A stretch of DNA of 64,000 nucleotides, from NCBI GenBank assembly GCA_030248135.1, contig JASANC010004693.1, positions 1 through 64,000 of the forward strand. Direction: 5' to 3'. Under the pieces are notes generated by a model. The model was not told where the DNA came from, did no database searches, and saw only the letters and a list, made by a program, of their open reading frames with translations. This DNA comes from Theristus sp. LFF4_11. Its lineage: Eukaryota > Nematoda > Chromadorea > Monhysterida > Xyalidae. Of this stretch, positions 22,230 through 33,017 are shown in pieces. Within the stretch, counting starts at the first letter, position 1; each line of letters starts with the position of its first letter. The position numbers and the translations under genes are program-made.

Positions 22230-24368
22230 TTAGCATACAGGTCACATTTTTAAATTTGAAATCAAAGTTTCTTGAAAGAAAAGTCACTAATATTGGCTTC
22301 AACAATTGAAATGTGCGTGAGCAAAACAAAACAAAACTGAAACTTGATTTGTCAGCTTCTTTATCCTCTGAAACAATTATAGTCAGTCATTCACAGATCT
22401 TGAAATAGGTAATAATAGGTTGTTAAAACATTTTTCTTCCTGATTAAATGCAGAAAGTTTTGGAGCAAATATGAATTTCTTCGATTTTTCAAACTCGAAT
22501 AAAAAAAACGTTGTCGTGTGTCAAAAATCGCTACGTGTTGTCAACGCTTTTTGTGAAGCAAAACACATTTTTGTGAAGTGCGAATCGTAATGAAAAAAAA
22601 ACCGGTTCACTTCAAAAAGTACTGCAAAAAAGTGGATCTTGAGCAAATAGTTTCCGCATAAATGCCAAAATTTAGCCAGATACAAAAGCTGCGACAACAT
22701 CAAAAAAATCATCAAACAAAAAAAACTTCATTTATTTGAATTATGAAAAAACCCTCAACGGCGGTGGTTTACTGCTATACAAATGAAAATCTCAATGTTT
22801 TAGCGCGTTTTTATTTAAAAGTCGACTGTTATGCAATAATGTGCATATAGAAGGCACTGAAAATGGACATAGAACTTTGCGACAATTACATTTATGACAT
22901 TGAATTTGTTCTATGCCGAATCAAAAGGTCCGTCCGAAAATCTGCGCTGAAGTACACCGCGAGCGCTTCTGTTCCTGTGGTGCCACAGCAAACCGGTTGC
23001 TGTATTGTGGATTTATTCAAACGTGTCCAGACTAAAATAACGTCATTTGCTGTAAAAACGCCCGTTTATCTAAGTACAGGCACTAAAATGTCAGTTTGGT
23101 GTGACTGATTCGACGTTCACCATTTGTTTACGAGAAGAAATCGGCTAAACAGAAAGTCTGGTTTGCTGTGAACGGCAAGCGCATGTTTGGCGGCACATGA
23201 CGTCATTTCAGTGGGACACGTTTGAAAAAATAGGTCATAGTATAGTTGCAGCAAACAGCTTTCAAAGTTAGCAAAAAACATTTCTCAACATTTTTTAGAG
23301 AATTGTCATTTTTTCGCAGAATAACGCTTGCGAAAGAAGAAAGAACCATGCAGAAAAATAATGAACATGCAGACGCTTTTTTAAACCCGTTCACTTTAAA
23401 ACGTGTTGCCCATAAGGGCGGTACAGGTGCGGTACAAGCCCCGGCCCATCGCTAAATTTTGATATTTCGAGTTTTTGTGCCCAAACCAACCTACTAAGGG
23501 TACTTATTACGCATACCAATTTTTAGCCCAAAACTCCAACCTAAGGCTCACTACGGGCAAATTTAGATTTTGGCCGATTTTTGGTCAATTTTTGGCTTTT
23601 GTCAGAAAAACGATTTTTTTGGGTTTTGGGGGGTTCAAATCAAAAATCCAACTTTACCACGTTGTTCAGCGCATTTTTCTGGGTATGTACCGTATTTTTC
23701 AGACCTTGCACTCAAAAGTCAGTTTTAGGCCGAAAGTCACAAGTTCTTCAACACAAATTTGCTCATAACCCTCAGGACCACAGGATCTGGAAAATTTCAG
23801 TAGTGCCAAAAGATAGCCCAAATTCTCCGCTACAAGATGCAAAAAAAAATTCCGGGGGCAATAACTTTATAAGGATGTAACAAAGCAACTTTTGTCGTCG
23901 ACCCCCCATGAAAAACGCGAAATATACAGGTTTTCAAGCAATTGCGTTAAAAATGTGCGTAGAAATGCCAATAATAAAACTGATACTAATGTTTTCGGAT
24001 ACGTAGAATCCAATGGTAATAACTATTTACTATTAACTTGTTGCAAATACGCTTATTTTGCGGCTATTACATGCACAATAACTGTTCATGTGTTGACAAG
24101 ACATTGTTATAAAATCATTTTAACCGGCCAGCTTTGCCAAAAAATGCGAACATTGAAAACTGGGATAACGGTTTTCGAATACGTGGAGTTCAATGGTGGT
24201 TACCATTTTCTATTATTTTGCTTTGAATAGCTGCATTTTACTGCATTTAAGATTGGCTTTTTCAGAATACCGACCCCCCTTAAGCACAGTTTTTGAAAAA
24301 TTCTCAAATTTTGACGAAATTAACACTAATCAAACCACCTTGATGCGCTGAGTTTGAAAATCATATTT
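22230..24368. other. Spacer with one MITE and a degenerate tandem duplication
   Basis: AT-rich non-coding DNA apart from the MITE at 23005-23237. Two related stretches of about 75 bases at about 23976 and 24156 (sharing GTTTTCG, ATACGT and CAATGGT) form a diverged tandem repeat; the frame through them looks protein-like only because of that. No expected 5' exon of the purine nucleoside phosphorylase was recognised. Confidence 0.4.
23005..23237 (+). mobile_element. TA MITE with TGACGTCA, copy 7
   Basis: A 233-bp sense copy with TA at 23003-23004 and 23238-23239. The left CRE-like palindrome is changed here (ATAACGTCA). It is intergenic. Confidence 0.85.
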
Positions 24369-26545
24369 ATCATGCGGATGCGCGAGCGAGCGCCAGCGAG
24401 CGGACAGCGCATCACGCATAATATGAGCCGTTTTCCCCTCGCGCGCGTTTTTCAAACTTTCTCGCTGCCCTGCAGCGAGCATAGTATAAGCCACAAACTT
24501 GGTTCTGTGCACACGAAACGAACACCCAAAGTTGTGCTTGGAGCCGCGAAAAAATTTTCATCGGACGATTTTTCATACGCTCTAGACACGAAAAACCTAT
24601 TCTGAAAATCGTGTTACTTCTTTCCCTTTGTCCTTTTTTTCAGGTATGTAATCATATGTGTTCGCCCTTTCAATTTTTACCTGCAACACTTTCACAGTCG
24701 AACAAAAATGTTTCCTGGGGTAATTCCATCCGGAGATTTTGAAAATTGGGTTAATTTTTTACCCAGACCCTGTTTTTGGGTAAAAATTGGGCATTTTTAA
24801 AAGTTCGCAGGGTTTTCACCTGGTTTTAAGTGTGCGCCCTTTCAATTTATACCTGCGACACTTTCACAGTCGAACAAAAATGTTTCCTGGGGTAATTCCA
24901 TTCGGAGATTTTGAAAATTGGATTAATTTTTTACCCAGACCTTGTTTTGGGTAAAAAATTGGGCATTTTTTAAAGTTTGCAGGGTTTTCACCTGGTTTTA
25001 AGTGTGCGCCCTTTCAATTTTTACCTGCGACACTTTCACAGTCGAACAAAAATGTTTCTTGGGGTAATTTCATCCGTAGATTGTGAAATTTTTTTGCCCG
25101 GGCATTTTTTTTGTCAAAATTGTGCATTTTTTACAGTTCGTAGCATTTCGACTGGGTATCAGCTTTTCACTCTTACAAATTTTGTCTGAGCTACGAAAAA
25201 TAACAGGAAAAAGGTCTAGTCCGTAGGAATTCAATGCGCTGATCACGGATTTTGGGTTAGTTTTCTTACGTGAGCAACTTTAGATGCTGAATCGTGACGA
25301 TTTCGAGCGAATCGGCCGTGGAAATTGGCGAAATCGGTCTAGAAACGAAAAACAAGAAGAGGGTGTTTTCCAGGGTAATTCAATGCGCTGATCACGGATT
25401 TTGGGTTAGTTTTCTTACGTGAGCAACTTTAAATGCTGAATCGTGACGATTTCAAGCGAATCGGCCGTGGAAATTGGCGAAATCGGTCTAGAAACGAAAA
25501 ACAAGAAGAGGGTGTTTTCCAGGGTAATTCAATGCGCTGATCACGGATTTTGGATTAGTTTTCTTACGTGAGCAACTTTAGATGCTGAATCGTGACGATT
25601 TCGGGCGAATCGGCCGTGGAAATTGGCGAAATCGGTCCAGAAACGAAAAACAAGAAAAAGGTGTTTTCCAGGGTAATTCAATGCGCTGATCACGGATTTT
25701 GGGTTAGTTTTCTTACGTGAGAAATTTAGATGCTGAATCGTGACGATTTCGGGCGAATCGGCCGCGGAAATTGGCGAAATCGGTCTAGAAACGAAAAACA
25801 AGAAAAGCGTGTTTTCCAGGGTAATTCAATGCGATGATTACGGATTTTGGGTTAGTTTTCTTACGTGAGCAACTTTAAATGCTGAATCGTGACGATTTCA
25901 AGCGAATCGGCCGTGGAAATTGGCGAAATCGGTCTAGAAACGAAAAACAAAAAGAGGGTGTTTTCCAGGGTAATTCAATGCGCTGATCACGGATTTTGGA
26001 TTAGTTTTCTTACGTGAACAACTTTAGATGCTGAATCGTGACGATTTCGGGCGAATCGGCCGTGGAAATTGGCGAAATCGGTCCAGAAACGAAAAACAAG
26101 AAAAAGGTGTTTTCCAGGGTAATTCAATGCGCTGATCACGGATTTTGGGTTAGTTTTCTTACGTGAGAAATTTAGATACTGAATCGTGACGATTTCGGGC
26201 GAATCGGCCGCGGAAATTGGCGAAATCGGTCTAGAAACGAAAAACAAGAAAATGGTGTTTTCCAGGGTAATTCAACGCGCTGATCACGGATTTTGGGTTA
26301 GTTTTCTTACGTGAGCAACTTTAGATGCTGAATCGTGACGATTTCGGGCGAATCGGCCGCGGAAATTGGCGAAATCGGTCTAGAAACGAAAAACAAGAAA
26401 AGCGTGTTTTTCAGGGTAATTCAATGCGCTGATCACGGATTTTGGGTTAGTTTTCTTACGTGAGCAACTTTAGATGCTGAATCGTGACGATTTCAAGAGA
26501 ATCGGTCGTTGAAATTGGCGAAATAGGTCTAGAAACGAAAAACTG
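24369..26545 (+). repeat. Composite repeat block III: GC-rich tip, satellite A, satellite B
   Basis: Tip at 24369, satellite A at about 24650-25210, satellite B at about 25215-26545 (nine units of about 149 bp). Within satellite B two long runs, about 25380-25810 and 25830-26250, resemble each other more than single units do. This suggests amplification in multi-unit steps. Confidence 0.85.
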
Positions 26546-26689
26546 CTATGGTGTAGGTAGATGGTGTAAGTTTGTGTTTTGTTTTTGTCCCACTGCCGCT
26601 TCCATTGCTTGTCTGACTGAACGAGAACGGCGACATACAACACAACAAAATAGCACAGAGAGAAACAAAAAGTGAAGCACAGTGCATTT

Positions 26690-26930
26690 TGAAACTTTTT
26701 AATTTTCAAACCGTAAAAATACGGTTTACCGCCCGTGTAAATTCAAAATCCACGGTAACCGTACCGAAACCGTACCGTGCGATTTTAAAATTTTTCAAAC
26801 CGTACCGAAAACCGTACCGTTGAGCTTTTCAATTTACCGTACCGTACCGAAACCGTGAAAAAAATTGCGTCACAAACCGTAAACCGTACCGTGACCAAAA
26901 AAGGCCTACCGTGGCAACTCTATTTCAAAA
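26690..26930. repeat. ACCGTACCG-rich degenerate tract
   Basis: About 240 bases filled with variations of ACCGTACCG, ACCGAAACCG and CGGTTTACCG in both orientations, with self-complementary stretches. A shorter relative lies near 4660-4710. It could be the terminal region of an unrecognised element. Confidence 0.5.
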
Positions 26931-27074
26931 AACCATGTTCATTTTCATATGATAACAGAAAGCAAAAACAAGCCTCCAAAAACGTGCTCTGGCTGGACAG
27001 AAAGTGTCTCTAAGAAAATACAAATAGACACCCGGCAGTTTTAGTGAGTTACTTTTTCGATTGTTTTTATATAG

Positions 27075-28196
27075 AATGGCGGGCCTCAATTTGAGTCACC
27101 TGCAGAAATTCGATGGCTCGCGATGGCCGGCGCGGATGTCGTCGGCATGTCCGTTTGTCACGAGACTGTCGTAGCGCGACACAGGTATGACCTATTTTTT
27201 AAACGTGTCCCACTGAAATGACGTCATGATTCGTCAAACATGCGCTTGTCGTTCACAGCAAACCAGATTTTCCGTTTAGCCGATTTCTTCCCGTAAAAAA
27301 TGGTGAATGTCGAATCGGTCACACCAAACTGACATTTTAGTGCCTGTACTTTGACAAACGGGCGTTTGTAAAGCAAATGACGTCATTTTAGTCCGGACAC
27401 GTTTGAATAAATCCACAACACCTAAAGTACAAGAAGAATGAAAATCGGTTCCAGTAAAACTTAATAAACATACATTTTTGCCTACAAAGCAATAAAAGCA
27501 AACGAATCCAATATTCGTATTTACTATTTCTCTATATTGTCATACAAAGTAATTTTTTGACGTAATTGGAACACGCACACAAACACCTACATGATAAAAA
27601 AATTCTATCTGGCCAGATTGATACAAGCCCGATATTTTGAGCCGAGCTGATTAGACTGTCCACAGATTGAGACTGGTCCGATTGAGACCGAGTAGCCAGG
27701 TTGAGTCTGGCCAACATAAGACAATCCGGTATTTGGTGTCAAAAACACAAAGGCAACAACGAACAACACAAAGGATTACGGAACAGACGCAATGATGTAC
27801 GACATTTCAACATTGCATGTTGACTGGTAACATCGGCGGTCAGTCAAATCTAATGACATTGTTTTCATATTACTTCAAAGACCGTTCAGCAGCATTATGC
27901 AGAAAAATGATGCACATAGATGCATATGGTGCACGAACATGTGCATTCTACATGTGAATTACGTTTTCTGCGTGAATAAAACAAAAAAGACACACCGTGT
28001 TTTTCAGAGTTCTAAGCATTCAGTGTTTTTTTGCAGCCAAATGCGAGTGCTTGCGATATCGTTGGTGACCAACATGTCCGAAATGGACTCAGATGCTCCG
28101 GAACAGATTGGCTTGCATGACGAAGTTTTGGAGGCCGGACGAACGGCGGTCGCCAGAACGATGAAGCTGGTTCGAGTTGTTCTGGTTGCAATGTGA
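27075..28196 (+). CDS. Purine nucleoside phosphorylase, last two exons only (89 aa)
   Basis: The enzyme splits purine nucleosides with phosphate to free base and ribose 1-phosphate in the cytosol. Exons: 27075-27184 (after TATATAG, phase 0, ending in phase 2) and 28037-28196 (after TTTTGCAG, ending in TGA). Exon 1 carries [12 protein letters not shown] with the Phe-Glu pair that contacts the purine, then ADVVGMS and VARH. Exon 2 carries LVTNM with the base-binding Asn, and [10 protein letters not shown] with the conserved His of the HEEVL motif. These are the last third of trimeric PNPs. The first two thirds were not found in the 8 kb upstream, which is mostly satellite DNA. The donor of exon 1 (GTATGA) is formed by the TA target and end of a MITE. 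The catalytic residues seen are intact; whether a whole gene exists is doubtful. Confidence 0.85.
27188..27418 (-). mobile_element. TA MITE with TGACGTCA, copy 8 (supplies the PNP splice donor)
   Basis: Inverted 231-bp copy. The exon ends CACAG at 27184, then G (27185), TA target (27186-27187), then TGACC of the element. The donor GTATGA is therefore built from G, the target TA and the MITE end. The right target is CA instead of TA. Confidence 0.85.
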
Positions 28197-29164
28197 GCTG
28201 AATATCGTCGATATAGGAATGAGTGCACTGACTCCAGTGATGATTTAGATTGAGTTGCTGTGAAGTTATGTTTGATATTTTATTTGCGGTCATTTATGAA
28301 AGGTTTCCAAGTTGATTTTGTAGTAGGAAAATGGTTTCTGTTGTTGTTTGCACAGATCTATGCATGCGATTTTGTTTTGTTTTTTGTTTTGTCTTTATTT
28401 TGACAAGGTTGCTTTTGATTGCTGCGAAGCTACAAGGGTGTGCCGTGTGAGTGTGAGTGCGCTTGATTGATTTGCTTCATTTTAATAGTTTCTGCATTCA
28501 ACAAACATGCCGCTTTGAAGCTTGGTTTTTTAAATTGTACGCTATATATACAGTATTTATGAGACTACAGGTCTGCCTGATACTGTGACAAAATTTCAGA
28601 AGCAAAAACAGCTGTGTGTGTGTGTGGTCAGTAAGTTGTTGAACGCTATTTGGGATTGCTGCATTAAAAAATGTTGAGCTGGTTTAGTGTGGTGCCACTG
28701 CTGGTTCCATTCAATCCGAGATCCCCAAAAACAAATGACTGGAAACAGAGAATTCAGTTCAAGTTAATCGCACAGCCGCTTTTGCTTGAGAAACAACTTT
28801 CTGCAAAGTTTATTCACACTTTTTACGTGATTGCCAAAGAATCCCGTAGCCCGTTCTGGTCACTGGATAGAAATTTTTTTCACTCCTTGGGTGGCACGTG
28901 AAAATTCGTGAAATTCCGAAAACAGAAAACTTGAAAAAACAAAAAATTGTGGTCGACAATATGTTTGTTTATTACCCATGTTCCGTTTGTAAAAACCTGT
29001 TTTCTTTGAGTGCTTCAGTTTGAAAACCCTTTTTTAAGTAAACGAAAAAATATTTGAACAACATCATAAAAGCCACTTCAGACAAGTTTTTTCCTATGCG
29101 TAGTACAAGTACAAACATACAACCGATGTATATGTATGAACACGGCTTACAAGTGATTTATCTA
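28197..29164. other. PNP 3' flank, no further gene
   Basis: I see no supported exon, repeat family or clear polyadenylation signal. There is a short TG microsatellite near 28615-28625. Confidence 0.4.
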
Positions 29165-30075
29165 CAGAGTGGGCCAAAAAAAGGTTCCATTTTCAAACTG
29201 CTGTCACTGGCTGGTGTTTTATTATTATGAGCTGAAATTTTCAGCACTGATAAAACATGCGTTGCCATTTTACTGACAAAATTTTTTTTTCGATATATAA
29301 TTCCTAGCGCTCACTGTGGCAGATTTTCTAAAAAGCTCGAAAAATCAACAAATTGACTGAAATGAGTGCAAGAAAAAATTAGTATCAAGATGCGTGATTC
29401 AATTTTGAAAGTATTGCGAAGGTGACAAATTGGTCTTTTTGGATACCCGTGATAGTTCAAATCATGCGCTCAGAGTGGAAAGGTCTCACACTTGAATTGC
29501 ATTTGAGCACCTCGAGCGAAATTCTGATGTTTCACAACGGACTCGAGTCAGCAGCCATGCGACTGCGACAGAAAGAATTGTTCAGTTGATTTTTTGTTTT
29601 CTGTGTTGCTCTGTCTGTTAATTTGTTTCTTTTGAAAAGTTTTTCTGCGGTTTGAATAAAAACAGTGTTTCAGTTTCAGTTTTCTGCAGTTTTGTCTTGG
29701 TTAAGTGGACAGCAGAACAACGGGTCTGGTGTGCTATCTGGTGGGAGCAATCTCAAAGTTTTTCTGCAGTGACTCGCCAGTTTCGCGTAAAATGCCATCC
29801 AGCCGCTGCCGGACGACAAACCTTGATGATGATTTGGATGTCTATGAGCAATGATTCGTTGTTAAAGTCTTGGTTAAAAATCCGTTTTTTTGAAAATTTG
29901 GGAATTTTTAAACATTGTGCTGTAAAACTGAATCTACTTGACCAAACTGGAAAAAAATTTTGTCAGAAAAATGGCATCACATGTTTTACCAATGCTGAAA
30001 ATTTCAGCTCATAATATTGAAATACCAGCCAGTGACAGCAGTTTGAAAATGGGACCTTTTTTTTGGCCCACCCTG
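29165..30075 (+). mobile_element. Mariner-like element with about 85-bp inverted ends and a transposase remnant
   Basis: TA at 29163-29164 and 30076-30077. The ends pair over about 85 bases, including GGCCAAAAAAAGG, CAAACTGCTGTCACTGGCTGG and TTATGAGCTGAAATTTTCAG. Around 29690-29800 the + strand reads KWTAEQRVWCAIWWEQSQS followed by AVTRQFRVKCH. This resembles the N-terminal helix-turn-helix (W-T-x-E-Q) of a widespread mariner-type transposase group. The catalytic domain is missing, so this is a deletion derivative. Confidence 0.75.
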
Positions 30076-30489
30076 TAGATACAAAAATACAGTACGATTC
30101 ACCTAAAATCAATGCGTTCAAATTTTTATGTGGTTTTTAGTGTGTTTTTACCCGTTTAGAAAGTGCAGAAAAAAATAAATCAAAAGTTGTGGGCTAGAAC
30201 GATAAATTCTCAAAAGGAACTCAAAGAGTCCTTGTTGTTGCATTTGCATTCAAGCTGCCTTCTGGGCCACTTTCTGTTTTCTGGCAACAGTCATAAATAC
30301 AGTCGCTTTTAATGGTAAAACGCAACGAACGGTAAAAACGACGAACTTTTCATCAGTAATCCGTTCCTAATCTTCGTTCTACAAGACCTCCACCCAGTTG
30401 TAAGGTCATCACACAAACTTCCACTTTTTTCAACAAAAAAGATTTTCAGGAAATCTTCCTTTGTTAACGAGTTCACTATTAATGGAAAG

Positions 30490-30900
30490 TCATTTTCCTG
30501 GGGTAATTTCATCCGTAGATTTCGAAAATTTTGGGGTAATTCTATTTTGCCCCGACTATTTTTTGGGCAAAAAAATGGGCATTTTCAAAAGTTAGGAGGT
30601 TCTGACCTGGTTTCAAGTGTCGCCCTTTCAATTTTTGTCTGAAATTGTTTCATAACCGAAAAAAATAGTTTCCTGGGGTAATTTCATCCGTACATTTTGA
30701 AAATCTGATTTCTTTTTTGCCCCTCTTTTGGGTAAAAAATTGGGCATTTTTAAAAGTTCATAGGTTTTGACATGGTTTCAAGTGTTCGCCTTTTCAAATT
30801 TCACCTTCGACACTTTCGCAGTCGAACAAAAATGTTTCCCGGAATAATTTCATCCTCAGATTTTAAAAATTCAGTTAAATTTTTACCCCGACCCTTTCAG
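30490..30900 (+). repeat. Satellite A fragment (block V)
   Basis: About two satellite A units in the same orientation as block I, without the GC-rich tip. On the right it runs through ACACAGCAGATTAAA and CCAACAGGACGAATACAATG, the same junction seen inverted at 7490-7570. Confidence 0.75.
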
Positions 30901-30977
30901 ACACAGCAGATTAAATCCCCTGGCCTACACCAACAGGACGAATACAATGCGTAGGAATCCTAAAATTCAAGCACATA

Positions 30978-31433
30978 CCGTATTACCCCCAATAAACCCC
31001 CATGGGGGATTAATACGTCAGCGACTTTTAGGGGTGGGGGTTTATTGGTGGGGGGGATTATTGGTGGGGGGGGGGGGTTTATTTTACAAAAAATTCTAGG
31101 GGTGGGGGTTTGTTGAAAAATGGCAAAAATACATTGCATGGCAGGCAAGAAAGTCGCAGAAACTTCTACTCTACATAGAAATTTCCTTTTATAACAGCCT
31201 TTTGTAATGAAATTACTATTAACTCACCCATTTGGGGCCTTTGGTAGCACAATTTCATCATTTTCACTGCAACCAGCCACTGAATTCGCTGGGTATGTGT
31301 TTCAAACAGGTCTCCAATAATCCCCCATGGGGGATTATTTGTGGGGGGGGATTATTCGGAAACTGGTCGGGGGGTGGGGGTTTATTGGTGGGGGGGATTA
31401 ATGGTGGGGGGGGGTTTAATGGGGGTAATACGG
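30978..31433 (+). mobile_element. G-run terminal element, short copy (456 bp), with empty site in the window
   Basis: TA (30976-30977), CCGTATTACC ... GGTAATACGG, TA (31434-31435). The paralogous uninserted sequence at about 7400-7500 reads straight through CAAGCACATAATTAGTTG, which proves a 2-bp TA duplication and the exact borders. The ends contain G runs of 5 to 12 and carry CCATGGGGG near the termini. The centre (about 31140-31290) is shared with the 11465 and 52725 copies. Confidence 0.9.
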
Positions 31434-32103
31434 TAATTAGTTGAAGCAAACAAAATTAGAAAAACGGCAACCAAATAACCAAAGTCGTGACTCGGGCGAA
31501 TCAGCCGTGGAAACTGGAGAAAACGGTCCAAAAACAAAAAATAAGGCAGTCAGTCCTTTAAGGTGGGATCAGTCCAAGACTGGGAGTTTTTTTCAAGAAT
31601 GCCAAGATAATTTCCAGTCGTGTGTGCATTGGAGAAATAATGGCAGAACAGAATAGCGCAAAGAAGGTTGACACAATCAAACTTCACACAATTGATATTT
31701 TGAACGTCTTTTTTTCATTAAAATTTCGCGCGCTCCTTGCACCCTGAGAAAAAGCTGTCATGTTTACTCGGCCATTCCGTACCCTGAAAACGCGAAAATG
31801 CTCACCTTTCTGGTCTCAGTGTAGAAAAATAGAGTAGCCGTAAAATCCCGTTTTACACGTCTCACGAGATGCATGCCGTTAGCCCGATAGTACAAAAATA
31901 GAGCGACTGTGTTTTGATCACGTTTCTCGACGCGCCACGATCAAAAATCCATCTACACAGGTTTTGCTTGTAACAACAGGAGTGCCTCTTTAGCCACGTT
32001 TAATTAAGTGTTATTTTTCAAAAAACCATGATTTTCAGCAGTGTGGTTTGAAAAGCATTATTGTGCTGGACGACTGCGTGCCAAAGAAAGCTCGCTGTAA
32101 ACT
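31434..32103. other. Spacer with a satellite B remnant
   Basis: 31434-31545 continues the pre-insertion sequence and one degenerate satellite B unit. The rest has no supported gene. A stretch at about 31730-31790 (CGCGCGCTCCTTGCACCCTGA) also occurs inverted near 14495-14530, so it is another interspersed repeat. Confidence 0.45.
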
Positions 32104-33017
32104 ATGACCAGCGGTTGTCCGCTGTCAGCGGTTGTACGGCTACCAAACTGCCATCTGCACGATGAAAACGACGACTTTCTGTACCATTTGAATTTGTCAA
32201 AAAGTCACGACAAGCTACCGCAGTTGTTCGGCGATGTCAAGGTGATTTCTGTTCGTTTGTTGATTTGAAATAATAATCTTGTAATTTGTTTCAGGAGTGT
32301 GTGAGAACATGATTTTAAAACTTACTGTCTTCCTTGACTGAACACAAGCCGTGTGTGTTGTTCGGATGGAGAGCTTGGTTTCAGACACCATTATCAGTTT
32401 TCTTTTGGTTCAGGTACTTAATGGCGTTTGCTGATGTGGAAAGGAAGTTAGTATTATCTTTTTCTCATAACATGGAATGCATCTACACAGCTTGGGACAA
32501 TGTTTCACAGCTGCGCAGCAATATATCTATCTGAAATCAGTAAAACGGAGCATAATCTAAAGATCGATTTGTGCAAGAAAGCGACAGACAATAGCTAATA
32601 AAAGTCGTCCTCCCACTCAAAAAAAAATTAAAAATTTATGCGGATCGCATTCCGGCACGACACAGCGCGTTTACGTTCTGTTTTCAGGTGTGCAACTTTT
32701 GCACAACATCATTCAACATTATTTTGCCTCCTTCGCACGAGAAAATTTTAAAGTTTCAAATTGCGAGCGAAGCCACTAAAGCAGGCTGGAGAACGAGTTG
32801 TTTCGCCCAGTGCAGTTTTTTGCAACACCCTGTACTTTAGCAATGGATCGTTTTTTTGCAGTTCATTCTACTCGGCGGAACGGACAGCCGCATGGTGAAA
32901 ATGGCGCGACTGCTAGAGTCGGTGCTGCCTGGCATGCCAGTTGGCACCGCTGAAAACAACCTCAACACCAGCGACCGCTATCACATGTACAAAGCAGGCC
33001 CTGTGCTCTTGGTCAAT
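32104..33017 (+). CDS. Uridine phosphorylase, first two exons only (98 aa)
   Basis: Uridine phosphorylase splits uridine with phosphate in pyrimidine salvage (cytosol). Exons: 32104-32241 and 32862-33017, both phase 0. The ATG at 32104 opens MTSGCPLSAVVRLPNCHL, close to the usual short N-terminus with its VRL-N pattern. It is followed by DENDDFLYHLNL and PQLFGDVK. Exon 2 gives FILLGGTDSRM, with the glycine pair and arginine that bind phosphate, and DRYHMYKAGPVLLVN. The next expected stretch, beginning HGMG, was not found before the palindrome at 35.0 kb or beyond it. The protein would be about one third of the usual 300 residues. The intron ends with a mariner-like right end (CAACACCCTG TA at 32825-32834), 28 bases before exon 2. 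It is probably truncated. Confidence 0.85.

Noticed and set aside
22863..23004. Frame MDIELCDNYIYDIEFVL as a 5' exon of the purine nucleoside phosphorylase
   Set aside because: No PNP motif fits, and the frame runs into a MITE.
25541..26247. Repeated minus-strand frames of about 86 aa in satellite B
   Set aside because: They repeat with the satellite period and have no start context, splice context or domain.
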